The position numbers and the translations under genes are program-made. From Methanoculleus bourgensis MS2 (GTDB lineage: Archaea; Halobacteriota; Methanomicrobia; Methanomicrobiales; Methanoculleaceae): a stretch of 64,000 bases of DNA. The notes beneath the pieces were generated by a model. It saw nothing but the letters and a program-made list of their open reading frames with translations. It did not search any database and was not told the DNA's origin. The stretch lies in NCBI RefSeq assembly GCF_000304355.2, contig NC_018227.2, positions 1,426,001 to 1,490,000 of the forward strand, in the 5' to 3' direction. Shown here one piece after another: positions 7,856 through 15,825 of this stretch (position 1 is its first letter; each line of letters starts with the position of its first letter).

Positions 7856-8197
7856 ATGGGGTCGGAAGGGACGGATACCGTCGTGCAGGAGATCATGGCC
7901 GCCCTGGATGACGCATTCCTCGCGGAGAAGTACGCAAGGCTCCAGGCATCTGCTCTCGAGGGGCAGCAGTATACCCTGGCCGCGACATTCAGGATGGTCC
8001 AGGATATGGAGATCGAGAGCGCCATCGCCGGCATCCTCGCCAGGTTCGGTTTTGCTTACTACACGGTGGACGATGATGCCGAACTCTGGATCTCGGACGA
8101 ATACGGGCTGATGGTCTTCCTCTCCTTCACGTTCCCGGGCGGGCGCTACTACAACTACCGTATCGTCGCGTTCGATGTCGTCGGTGAGGACGAGTGA
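7856..8197 (+). CDS. hypothetical protein
   Basis: A 113-residue acidic protein of unknown function. The first half is helical (VVQEIMAALDDAFLAEKYAR) and the second is strand-rich with many aromatic residues (FAYYTVDDDAELW, GGRYYNYRIVAF). I chose ATG 7856 because gtgatatacc about 30 bases upstream looks like a TATA box that would give a leaderless mRNA; the longer frame would run through that promoter. It is divergent from the GTPase gene and ends before the PBS-lyase-like HEAT gene. Confidence 0.65.
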   Translation: MGSEGTDTVVQEIMAALDDAFLAEKYARLQASALEGQQYTLAATFRMVQDMEIESAIAGILARFGFAYYTVDDDAELWISDEYGLMVFLSFTFPGGRYYNYRIVAFDVVGEDE

Positions 8198-8305
8198 ACC
8201 CCTGCGGCCGGCGATGCAGCGATAAGGATGGGGAGATGCAGGAGGGTCTCCGCGCCAACACTATATACCACAAACGCCATCTGGTCTGCAGAAGAACCTG
8301 GTGGC

Positions 8306-8842
8306 ATGGGTATGGAACGCTCGGTAAAGCGCCTCATGGAAGACAGAGAGAAGCGACGGGAGGAGAACATCAAGAAATACATCGAGCAGCTCGAGCACGA
8401 GAGCACTCCCTACCGCTTACGGGCTGCCGAGGCCCTGGGGGGATGCGCCGATCCGCGGGCGGTCGAACCGCTGATCGCCGCCCTGCACGACCCGGAGAAC
8501 GAGGTCCGCTGGGTCGCGGCACAGGCGCTCGGGAAACTCCATGACGCACGGGCAGTGGACCCCCTCCTCCCCCTCCTCACCGACCCGGACCGCTGGGCGC
8601 GACGCGGCGCCGCCTGGGCACTCGGTGAGATCGGAGACCCCCGCGCGGTCGAACCGCTCCTCCCCCTCCTTGAGGACAGGAAGAAGGACGTCAGGGTGGC
8701 TGCTGCCGATGCGCTCGGGAAACTCCACGATGCCCGGTCGGCCGGCGCCCTCTCCGGCGCGCTCGAGAGCGAAGAAGAGCCCGAAGTCAGGACGGTGATC
8801 CGGCGTGCGCTCCGCGAGATCACCGGTGAGATAGGGTTTTGA
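8306..8842 (+). CDS. PBS-lyase-type HEAT-repeat protein
   Basis: A 178-residue protein of tandem HEAT repeats of the phycobilisome-lyase type. After a charged N-terminal helix (about 1-38) come four to five repeats with the consensus DPRAVEPLLPLL and RWVAAQALGKLHDARAVDPLL. Such proteins are scaffolds for protein-protein contacts and are common in methanogens; this one has no extra catalytic domain. The ATG at 8306 is preceded by GGTGG and by the TATA-like actatatacc near 8263, which argues against the longer frame that begins at 8228. Confidence 0.85.
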   Translation: MGMERSVKRLMEDREKRREENIKKYIEQLEHESTPYRLRAAEALGGCADPRAVEPLIAALHDPENEVRWVAAQALGKLHDARAVDPLLPLLTDPDRWARRGAAWALGEIGDPRAVEPLLPLLEDRKKDVRVAAADALGKLHDARSAGALSGALESEEEPEVRTVIRRALREITGEIGF

Positions 8843-8856
8843 CCGGGAGGATGCGA

Positions 8857-9696
8857 TCACCCGTACTCCAGGTGCAGCCCGACGCCAGTCTCCCGGACGT
8901 CCGCTACTTTTGAGAGCGTTATCTTTGCCGCAAGACCGGTGCAGTGGCAGGGGTGGAGGGCCGCCGGCTGTACCTCCGAGAAATAGTCAAGGACTCCCTG
9001 CATCTGCTCCGGTTGAGGTTTTTCGAGGTGGAACCCGCCGATGACGTCGGCAACCCGGTCTTCACCGCAGACCTCTCGCGCCTGCTCGACGATCGAGCAG
9101 ATCCCTGCATGGGAGCAACCGGTCACGATGACAAGCCCTTCCGGGGTCCTGCAGGCGAGCGCGGTGTCGTCGACGATGGCATCGTCCCTGATGCCGTCGG
9201 GCGTGTAGATGTAGCCGCCCGGAGGCACCTGCTCAAACTCGAACCGCCGTTCGATCTCGCCGAGGAAGACCAGGTTCTCGGTCAGCCAGAGGGGTGCGGC
9301 GGTGAGGAGAACTTTCCCATGCCTGAAGAGTTCCTCGACCGAGAGGTGACACCCGATCTCTCCGATACCGTCGCGGCTCCGGGTGAGGAAGGCGTCGGGG
9401 TGGGCGATGAATGTAGGCTCGATGCGTTCCCGGCCTTCGATGATCGCCTCGGTGTGGAGCCGGATGAGGGCGTCAAGGCCCCAGGTATGGTCAAGGTGGC
9501 CGTGCGAGAGGACGATGTCCTCGACGCGGAGGAGGTCGATCCCCATCTTCCGGGCGTTGGCGATGAGGATATCCGAGTAGCCGGCATCGAAGAGGACGCG
9601 GGTCCCGCCGTCCTCGAGATAGAGCGAGAGCCCTGGTTCCGCGAGGAAGTAGCGGTCGGTGAGGGCGACGTTATCCACGAGGACCGTCAACCTCAT
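8857..9696 (-). CDS. metallo-beta-lactamase-fold hydrolase (COG1237 type)
   Basis: A 279-residue MBL-fold protein. The zinc-binding signature is SHGHLDHTWG, followed by a later metal His in TGCSHAGI and the distal GGFHLEKP and HPCHCTG. The spacing and the GCSH motif match COG1237 enzymes, which include relatives of the methanopterin-pathway protein MJ0301. A role in pterin or cofactor synthesis is therefore possible but not shown. It is convergent with the HEAT gene and lies alone, with about 210 bases of non-coding sequence before the antiporter genes. Confidence 0.85.
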   Translation of the reverse strand: MRLTVLVDNVALTDRYFLAEPGLSLYLEDGGTRVLFDAGYSDILIANARKMGIDLLRVEDIVLSHGHLDHTWGLDALIRLHTEAIIEGRERIEPTFIAHPDAFLTRSRDGIGEIGCHLSVEELFRHGKVLLTAAPLWLTENLVFLGEIERRFEFEQVPPGGYIYTPDGIRDDAIVDDTALACRTPEGLVIVTGCSHAGICSIVEQAREVCGEDRVADVIGGFHLEKPQPEQMQGVLDYFSEVQPAALHPCHCTGLAAKITLSKVADVRETGVGLHLEYG

Positions 9697-9910
9697 GCAC
9701 GGCGCTCCCCACGGAGTGCGACTGTGGCCGTGACCGTGTCCATGCAGATACTGGGAACGTAGCGGTTAAGAAGGTTTCCCGGCGGGGTGATGCTCGCCGC
9801 GGGCTTCTGACCGCTCATTTCCCCCTGCCCGGTTCCCGTTCACGTCAACCCCCACCCCGCGAGGCGATAGCAGCGAGGATCCGGGAGTGGCTCCGGAGGG
9901 AAGCATCCGG

Positions 9911-11053
9911 TTAGTGGATGAACGGGTGCGTACTCCCCGCTCTATGGCGGGACCGTAGCCGTACCCAGTGCTGCTTTAAGATGGGGCTGTACTTCGCGGC
10001 GAACGAGCCGGCAATGGATGTTGCGACGACGATACCGGCGATGGTGCTCGAGGCGGCCGCCGAGCCGTAGAGCGCTGCAAGGATGATGGAGAACTCTCCG
10101 CGGGCGATGGTGTTAGACCAGATCTCAATACCAGCCGCGGTTGAGCCGTGGATCTGCCGCCCGATGAGCACGCCGGAGAGGAGTTTGCTCAAGGCGGCAA
10201 GCAGGCTGACCGCGGCGATGGCGACGAGGCCGACCTCTCCCGAGAACTCGACGGATATCCCGAAGAAGACGAAGAACAGCACCAGGAAGACGTCCTTGAA
10301 GGGGCGGGCCTGCCGTTCCAGTGCGGCCGGGGCGGTGGTGGAGAGCGCGGCCCCGAGTGCGATGACGGTGAGGGTATCAGGGATATCGATGGCCCGGGCA
10401 ACAAACGCGGCGGCGACCACCATGGTGAAGGTGATGAGGACCGGGAGTTCGTCGTCCCGGTCAAGTGCCCGACGAATCGCCCTCTTCCCCCATCGGCACG
10501 CCAGGAATAAGACCGCCGCCACCACGGCAAACCTGGCAATCATGCCGACCGGGATGGTGAAGCCCGAGTGCAGGATGACGATGAGGAGGACAAGGACGAT
10601 GTCCTCAAAGACCATCATCCAGACAACCGTCTCCGACTCGCGGAAGACCATCTTCTTGTTCTCAAGGATCGACGCAAACGCGAGGACTGAACTGCTGATA
10701 TAGAACGCTGACGCTACGACGACCGCATCGGGAAGCGGAAATCCAAGCGCCAGTGCCGCGACAAACCCGATCGCCAGGTTGACGTTCAGGTCGATGAGCC
10801 CGACTTTGAGGAAAGCCGACCGCTTCGCGAGGAGCCGGTCGGGCTTGAGTCCGAGCCCGACGTAGAAGAGCAGGAAGACGAGGCCAAGGTCGACGAAGAA
10901 GTCAGAGATCGGCGACGGGGTCACGAGGCCAAGCCCGCTCTTCCCGAGAGCGAGTCCGGCGATGATGTAGAACGGAACCGGCGGCAGTGAGAGCCGGCGG
11001 GAGACCAGGGCGAGGACCAGGCAGACCCCGAGTGCAACGGCGATCCCCTCCAT
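9911..11053 (-). CDS. CPA2-type cation/proton antiporter (KhtU-like)
   Basis: A 380-residue integral membrane protein with about 12 hydrophobic segments and the CPA2 (Kef/Nap) pattern, including FLLFYVGLGLKP early in the protein, FEDIVLVLLIVI in the middle, and WSNTIARGEFSIILA near the C-terminus. The acidic pair expected in the ion-binding region appears as E-D in the FEDI segment. No C-terminal RCK domain is fused; it is supplied by the gene just upstream, whose stop overlaps this start as TAATG. The arrangement equals KhtT-KhtU, a K+(or NH4+)/H+ antiporter system. Confidence 0.87.
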   Translation of the reverse strand: MEGIAVALGVCLVLALVSRRLSLPPVPFYIIAGLALGKSGLGLVTPSPISDFFVDLGLVFLLFYVGLGLKPDRLLAKRSAFLKVGLIDLNVNLAIGFVAALALGFPLPDAVVVASAFYISSSVLAFASILENKKMVFRESETVVWMMVFEDIVLVLLIVILHSGFTIPVGMIARFAVVAAVLFLACRWGKRAIRRALDRDDELPVLITFTMVVAAAFVARAIDIPDTLTVIALGAALSTTAPAALERQARPFKDVFLVLFFVFFGISVEFSGEVGLVAIAAVSLLAALSKLLSGVLIGRQIHGSTAAGIEIWSNTIARGEFSIILAALYGSAAASSTIAGIVVATSIAGSFAAKYSPILKQHWVRLRSRHRAGSTHPFIH

Positions 11054-11523
11054 TATCCGCGGACCGCCTCCTCGAATGCCGCGAGTACACCGCTCTCGCC
11101 GACGGCGACGGTCAGGTCGCCTTCCTGGAGGACCATCTCAGGAGGGGGGCTCGCGGTATTCTTCCCGCCCCGGGAGATTGCGACGACGATGACGCCGACC
11201 GGCAGGTCTCCGATGCGTCTCCCTGCGAGGCGTTTCCCGACGATGCAGGTGCGGATGCCTATGTGCAGGTCAGTGAGCGTGGAGAAGGTGATCTCTACCC
11301 CTTCTTTCGCCGGCTTCACCGGAGCGCCTGAGAGGATGCTCCCGAGCCTCCGGGCCTCCGCCCCCGAGAGATCGGCGACGCAGGGCACCGGAAAGTCCTT
11401 TGCAAGCAGGTAGACCTGCACGTTTCCCGATACCCTCCAGACGACAGCGATGGTGTCTCCAGCCTCGGATTCGAATTCGTATGTGGTTCCGATACCGGGA
11501 TGGTCCCGGGAGCGAAGAGGCAT
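11053..11523 (-). CDS. TrkA-C (RCK_C) regulatory subunit, KhtT-like
   Basis: A 156-residue soluble protein. Residues about 1-75 form a small mixed domain (IGTTYEFESEAGDTIAVVWR) and residues about 80-156 are a TrkA-C domain with IGKRLAGRRIGDLPVGVIVVAI-like strands, here CIVGKRLAGRRIGDL, and the closing LQEGDLTVAVGESGVL. In Bacillus, KhtT gates the antiporter KhtU through its C-terminal domain. The stop is shared with the antiporter start, so the two subunits are translationally coupled. The upstream 100 bases are AT-rich and probably contain the promoter. Confidence 0.82.
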   Translation of the reverse strand: MPLRSRDHPGIGTTYEFESEAGDTIAVVWRVSGNVQVYLLAKDFPVPCVADLSGAEARRLGSILSGAPVKPAKEGVEITFSTLTDLHIGIRTCIVGKRLAGRRIGDLPVGVIVVAISRGGKNTASPPPEMVLQEGDLTVAVGESGVLAAFEEAVRG

Positions 11524-11934
11524 GAGTAATTATTCATTAAGATCAGTTTAAATAAGTATCGTTTTTTACATTTACGTTTATATTGCAGAAACAGATTTTT
11601 TCAGACAAAATATAAGACATAATCCAATTATTCAGCTAGGTTTGAGGTTATTATGATCAGAGTCAAACGGGTCGCGCCGCCCCACTGCCACAGGTGATTG
11701 GACCTGCGGGATTCTCCGGGACATCGGTTCTGATAACCGGACCCCTTCCTGCCTGCCCAACCCTCTTCGGTGCTGCTGAGTCAGGTTGGTGCCCCTGATG
11801 CAGCTGCGCCCGCGATTGACCCCCCCATGACCCGACACTCACTTCCGGCAGCCAGATAGTGTACGGACCTTATCCACGATGGCGCCGGAGGAAAGAAGTC
11901 ACCGCCCGCCAAACCAACCTTTTGGAGTGGTATC
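11524..11934. other. gene-free region with AT-rich promoters and several hairpins
   Basis: Bases 11524-11640 are AT-rich and carry TATA-like elements for the minus-strand antiporter operon (tttaaataag near 11548) and for the plus strand (aaaatataag near 11608). Bases 11640-11880 are GC-rich and encode no convincing protein, but hold successive inverted repeats: GTTTGA/TCAAAC, CAGGT/ACCTG, CGGTT/AACCG and TCAGG/CCTGA. This could be a structured RNA or the long leader of the gene at 11935. I compared it mentally with SRP RNA, RNase P RNA and tRNA and found no match. Confidence 0.4.
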
Positions 11935-12327
11935 ATGACGGAAGATGTATGCAGTGTAAGTTTTTCCCCCGGTACGCCGGAGGAGTTTGAGTCGGTCGGC
12001 CTCGCGGCGGGGGTGCGACTCCCGCTCGATCGCCTGAAGGAGCTGCAGGAGCGCCACGGGTTTGAGGTCATTCTCTACTTCGACGAAGACCTCGCCAGAA
12101 ACTCGACACTTGATGCGGATTATGCAGATTTCCGGATCGTCCCGGTGCAGGCCCGGCCGTTCATGCCGCTGGCGGTGTTCCTGCGGGTGGTTGCGGAACA
12201 GGAGGAGATCGCCCGCCGGATGCAGGAAGAGACCCCGGTGATCGAAGTCCTGGAGACCGGGATGATCGACCGCTGCTCTGGGTGCGTCCACTGCGTGAAG
12301 CAGTACATAAAGGGGCTGCTCCTGTAA
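11935..12327 (+). CDS. hypothetical protein with C-terminal CxxCxxC
   Basis: A 130-residue protein I do not recognise. The first 100 residues are a mixed fold with two long helices (DRLKELQERHGF and LAVFLRVVAEQEEIARRMQEE). The C-terminus carries CSGCVHC, which could bind a metal or an Fe-S cluster. A GGAG stretch lies 8-11 bases before the ATG. It stands alone, convergent with the 2H phosphoesterase gene, and follows the hairpin-rich region, which may be its leader. Confidence 0.65.
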   Translation: MTEDVCSVSFSPGTPEEFESVGLAAGVRLPLDRLKELQERHGFEVILYFDEDLARNSTLDADYADFRIVPVQARPFMPLAVFLRVVAEQEEIARRMQEETPVIEVLETGMIDRCSGCVHCVKQYIKGLLL

Positions 12328-12336
12328 CGCGCACGC

Positions 12337-12999
12337 CTAACGGCGGACTGCCCTGCCATGGCCGGCAATCTGGCCAGCCCCGAGGTCGAACCCGGCAATG
12401 ATGCCCCGGCAGGTGCAGTGGTTGCCCAGGCGGCAGATAGCAGCCTTCGTCGCCTCGAACCGGACAGGGAAGTCGATCCCGGGGATTAACTCTGGAAGGT
12501 CGCCGAACCCGAGCGTGATATGCGGGGAGTAGCGCTCATACGCAGAGGTCTTCGGGAACCGGAGGAGGCAGTCGATGGAGTCTGCGGACGCTTCACCCGC
12601 GAACATCTCCGGACCGGCCGGTGAGGCCGTGTATGACTTTACAGCGTTCATGACGGTTTTGTGGAAGAGCTGAAGGATCTCCGGCCGCGGGATGTGAAAG
12701 ACAGAGACGGTCTCTCCCGTCCTCACCCGGTGCTTTGCGATAGTATCGATAGTCAGGGCCATAGGGGAACACCGCCGGGCGATCCGGTCAACTTTTGCGG
12801 TTATCTCCGGGATATCCTCACGCCTCGCCGGAAACATTGCAACCGAGATGTGCGGGAGGCAGTCTCCTCTCTCAAGGCGTATCCCTCCACCCGGGGTACC
12901 GGCAAGCAGGATCCGGTTCGCGCCGATCGCCATGTCCATAATCGGTCCGGGCGGCAGGATGACAACATCGATGGCAACCGTATCGGGAAACTCATGCAT
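12337..12999 (-). CDS. 2H phosphoesterase-like protein
   Basis: A protein of about 220 residues with the two H-x-S/T motifs of the 2H phosphoesterase (2'-5' RNA ligase-like) fold: PHISVAMFP near residue 50 and SPHITLGFG near residue 158. This group hydrolyses cyclic phosphodiesters of RNA or nucleotides; the substrate here is unknown. I use ATG 12999 because the codons before MHEFPDTVAIDVV are not conserved-looking. It ends 9 bases after the convergent CxxCxxC gene. Confidence 0.75.
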   Translation of the reverse strand: MHEFPDTVAIDVVILPPGPIMDMAIGANRILLAGTPGGGIRLERGDCLPHISVAMFPARREDIPEITAKVDRIARRCSPMALTIDTIAKHRVRTGETVSVFHIPRPEILQLFHKTVMNAVKSYTASPAGPEMFAGEASADSIDCLLRFPKTSAYERYSPHITLGFGDLPELIPGIDFPVRFEATKAAICRLGNHCTCRGIIAGFDLGAGQIAGHGRAVRR

Positions 13000-13060
13000 A
13001 GAGGGGTGATCAGCGGATAGGGTAGAAAAGTGTTTCCCGCCGATCCCCACCGGCCTTCGC

Positions 13061-13264
13061 TCACCACTTCACGCCGAAGATTGGTTCATCTTCGACGAGG
13101 TTTGTGATCCTCCGGACACTCGCCTCCATCGGGACTTCCTCTCCTCTGTTCAGGCTCTGCCTCAGTTGTTCAAGGCCTGCAGCCACCGAATCATCCTTCG
13201 ACTGGACACCGCTTACCGTCACCCGGAACGTCAGCGTCACCAGCCACTGGGTCGTCGTCTTCAT
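13061..13264 (-). CDS. small hypothetical protein
   Basis: A 67-residue protein of unknown function. It starts with a hydrophobic strand pair (QWLVTLTFRVTVSGV) followed by a helix rich in Gln/Glu and a C-terminal strand ending FGVKW, suggesting a small alpha/beta domain. Support for being real: GGGGAG sits 4 bases before the ATG and a TATA-like ggtatattcgg lies 25-30 bases further upstream. No paralogue is seen in the window. Confidence 0.6.
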   Translation of the reverse strand: MKTTTQWLVTLTFRVTVSGVQSKDDSVAAGLEQLRQSLNRGEEVPMEASVRRITNLVEDEPIFGVKW

Positions 13265-13642
13265 CTTCTCCCCTCATACGATGGACCGAATATACCACCG
13301 GGAGACATAAAGGCAGCTCACGACCGGGACAATTCTCCCCGGCTGTTCTCCGGTCGGCCGGGTCCACCACAGCTTGCGGTCCCAGTCCTCCGGACACCGC
13401 CCTCCCTCCCGCAGGCAGAAGGTCTTGGAGAAGAGGCAGGGTTCAGCTGAAAATGGCGATCGTCCGGTCGAAAGCCAGGTCTGTATCGGGATGACAGGTA
13501 CTGTTGCCGGAAGGGAGGGGAACGGTCATCGGGATGAAAGCACCGGCCGGTCGTTTGGACTGGGCCTGGAGGCTTGCAGCAGAAAACATGACAGGTATAT
13601 TTTTATACACCACAGGATATACAGGCCCGGCCGGTGAGAGAT

Positions 13643-13819
13643 ATGCAGGAAATCAGGACATTCAGGTGCAAGGACCTCGGCCTTGCATGCGAATTTGAGG
13701 AGAAGGCTGAAGACGAGAACGAACTCATGAAGCGGGTTGAGGGACACGTTCAGACCGCTCACCAGATGAACCCGGAACTACCGGAAGTGCAGGAGAAACT
13801 GCGCGAGGCTGTGAAGTGA
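13643..13819 (+). CDS. DUF1059-type small protein
   Basis: A 58-residue protein of the DUF1059 family, recognised by the N-terminal FRCKDLGLACEF, the acidic middle and the helix KRVEGHVQTAHQM with a conserved His pair. DUF1059 proteins are small, often stress-linked and of unknown mechanism. A GTG at 13634 is in frame, but GGTGAG there serves better as the ribosome site for ATG 13643. TATA-like ggtatatttttatac lies near 13590. A run of seven T follows the stop at 13840-13846. Confidence 0.85.
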   Translation: MQEIRTFRCKDLGLACEFEEKAEDENELMKRVEGHVQTAHQMNPELPEVQEKLREAVK

Positions 13820-13835
13820 GGGGTAAATCCACCAG

Positions 13836-13848
13836 GACCTTTTTTTGG
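13836..13848 (+). terminator. T-run terminator after the DUF1059 gene
   Basis: Seven consecutive T (13840-13846) follow the stop codon by about 20 bases in otherwise GC-rich sequence. Archaeal RNA polymerase stops at such runs without a hairpin. Confidence 0.55.
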
Positions 13849-13887
13849 GTAACCTCAACTACCCGATGATCCCAACCCATCAGTGAT

Positions 13888-14619
13888 TCATTTTGGCCCC
13901 ACGTCAGGAGCGGCGGCGGGTCGCGTCCTTCTCCTGCACTCCTCCATGCCACTGATCAGCCCGTCCCGCAGGGTGACGACCCGGCAGAAATACTCCTTAT
14001 GCCACTCTTCGTGCGAGACCATCACGATCGTCTGGTCAAGGTCCTCGTTTAAACGAGCGAAGAGGTCGAGGATGCTTCTTGAAGTCTGGCTGTCCAGGTT
14101 CGCGCAGGGCTCGTCGGCGAGCAGGATGCTCGGGTTGTTCACGAGCGCCCGGGCGATTGCCACCCGCTGCTGTTCACCGCCCGAGAGTTCGCTCTGCCGG
14201 TGGTCCATCCGGTCGCCGAGACCCACCCGCTCGAGGATCTCGGCGCTCCTCCTGAGGTACTCCTCCCTTCTGGCTCCCCGGACAAGCGACGTTAAGTAGA
14301 CGTTCTCCAGTGCCGTGAGTTCGCCGATAAGGGCGTAATCCTGGAAGACGTAGCCGAGCCGGTTCAGCCGGAAGAGGGTCCGCTGGTGGTCGGAGAGGGC
14401 GAGGACATCGGTCCCGTCGATCATGACACTCCCTGAGGTGGGCCGGTCGAGAAGCCCGAGGATGTGCATGAGCGTCGATTTACCACTGCCGCTCGCCCCC
14501 ATAATCCCGACAAACTCGCCCCCGGCGACCTCGAGCGAGACGCCTGCAAGGGCGCGGACCTCCACCCTGCCCATTGTGTAGACCCTGGTAAGGTTCTCTG
14601 CAACGATCACATGATTCAC
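13888..14619 (-). CDS. ABC exporter ATPase (MacB/LolD type)
   Basis: A 243-residue ATPase of the MacB/LolD/FtsE class. Walker A is GASGSGKST, the Q-loop is YVFQDYAL, the signature is LSGGEQQR, Walker B is ILLADEP, and the switch His is in MVSHEEWH. The start is GTG 14619, which overlaps the permease stop as GTGA; the longer frame to 14661 lies wholly inside the permease gene. With the permease and the CARDB-type protein upstream it forms a three-gene operon. This class works as a mechanotransmission machine or lipoprotein exporter rather than an importer. Confidence 0.93.
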   Translation of the reverse strand: MNHVIVAENLTRVYTMGRVEVRALAGVSLEVAGGEFVGIMGASGSGKSTLMHILGLLDRPTSGSVMIDGTDVLALSDHQRTLFRLNRLGYVFQDYALIGELTALENVYLTSLVRGARREEYLRRSAEILERVGLGDRMDHRQSELSGGEQQRVAIARALVNNPSILLADEPCANLDSQTSRSILDLFARLNEDLDQTIVMVSHEEWHKEYFCRVVTLRDGLISGMEECRRRTRPAAAPDVGPK

Positions 14620-15818
14620 CCCCTGATTGCGGTGAGGATATCCTCCCCGGCGATCTGCCACGCCGGGATGTAGCCCGCCACCACCGAGACCGCAAAGAGG
14701 CTCGCGATACTCCGGAGGATGGCCTGAACTTCCACAACCGGGTAGACCGGGCCGCCCGGGAAGACGAGCGGGTAGGCGGTCAGGTAGGCCATCACGCCGG
14801 CGGCGAGCGCCATCCCGGCCAGCGCACCGACGGCGGTGATGAAGAGCACCTGGAGGACGTAGGAGTTGATGATGATCTGCTGATCGATACCGATCGCCTT
14901 TAAGATCCCGATCTGCCGCCGCCGGTTCACGGTGTTGATGAAGATCACGATAAAGACCACCACGACGGCGATGATCAGGCTGACAAGTGTCGATATAGCG
15001 TTGATGATATTGAAACTCTGGATAGCCTGATCGACAAACCCCCCCGACTTCTCCTGATACGTCCGGATCTCCTCCTGGATCCCGTAGGAGAGGAGGACCA
15101 TCTTGTAATCATCTTCCCTGCCGTTGACCTCGGTCTTCACCAGGACCATGGATGCCTGGTCGCGAAGCCCCAGCACCCCGCTCATCTCCCGGCTGGTGAC
15201 GAAGGCTGCCGTATCAACGCCGAAGGACTGAGTCTTGTAGATCCCCTTCACGCGGTAGGTCCGCGTCTCGCCGTTCGGGTAGGCCACCTCCACCGAGTCG
15301 CCGACCACGACCCCCTGGAGTGAGGGGAGGCCGCCTGCCTCCTCCCCTTCCTGCCCGGCAAGGGTCACGCCCATGACGATAGCGTCGGTATCCCCGTTTG
15401 AGAGGAACTCGCCCTCGGTCATGTAGTCTGCAATCTTTGTGGCCGATCGCTCATCCTCAGGAGTTATGCCGTAGAGCGTGCTTGCGGTGTTGCGGCCCCG
15501 GTAGAAGTAGGTCACTCCGGCGGCTATCCGGGGTGATGTGCCGGTGATCCCGGGGATCCGCTCGACCTTCTTCTGGAGGCCGGTCACGCCGTCGATGTAC
15601 TGGCTCCCCTCCCGGGGTTCGATGACCAGGTTCGCGAAGTCGAAATTGATCGACTGGTCATCGAAGGTCTTGACAACCCCGGATATGATGGAGGGGAGGA
15701 AGACCAGATTCACGAAGATGAGAGCGACAATCATAATGGTGAGGGCGAGCGTTCCTTTGCTCCCGCGCTGGATGGATTTCCATGCCAGAAACGCGGAGAC
15801 CCTGAGGCCTTCAAACAT
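14616..15818 (-). CDS. FtsX/MacB-type ABC permease
   Basis: A 400-residue permease. One membrane segment near the N-terminus (about 25-45) is followed by a large extracytoplasmic MacB_PCD-type domain (about 50-270) and three C-terminal membrane segments with the FtsX signature NRRRQIGILKAIGI, a cytoplasmic coupling loop. The start ATG 15818 follows the upstream TGA by seven bases. It pairs with the ATPase at 13888-14619 and the surface protein at 15826-17091. The cargo is unknown. Confidence 0.92.
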   Translation of the reverse strand: MFEGLRVSAFLAWKSIQRGSKGTLALTIMIVALIFVNLVFLPSIISGVVKTFDDQSINFDFANLVIEPREGSQYIDGVTGLQKKVERIPGITGTSPRIAAGVTYFYRGRNTASTLYGITPEDERSATKIADYMTEGEFLSNGDTDAIVMGVTLAGQEGEEAGGLPSLQGVVVGDSVEVAYPNGETRTYRVKGIYKTQSFGVDTAAFVTSREMSGVLGLRDQASMVLVKTEVNGREDDYKMVLLSYGIQEEIRTYQEKSGGFVDQAIQSFNIINAISTLVSLIIAVVVVFIVIFINTVNRRRQIGILKAIGIDQQIIINSYVLQVLFITAVGALAGMALAAGVMAYLTAYPLVFPGGPVYPVVEVQAILRSIASLFAVSVVAGYIPAWQIAGEDILTAIRG

Positions 15819-15825
15819 GGGTGGA

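Noticed and set aside
11640-11880. SRP RNA, RNase P RNA or a tRNA in the hairpin-rich gap
   Set aside because: The SRP GGAAGG-x-AGCA loop, the RNase P conserved regions and a T-arm with GTTCRA were not found on either strand.
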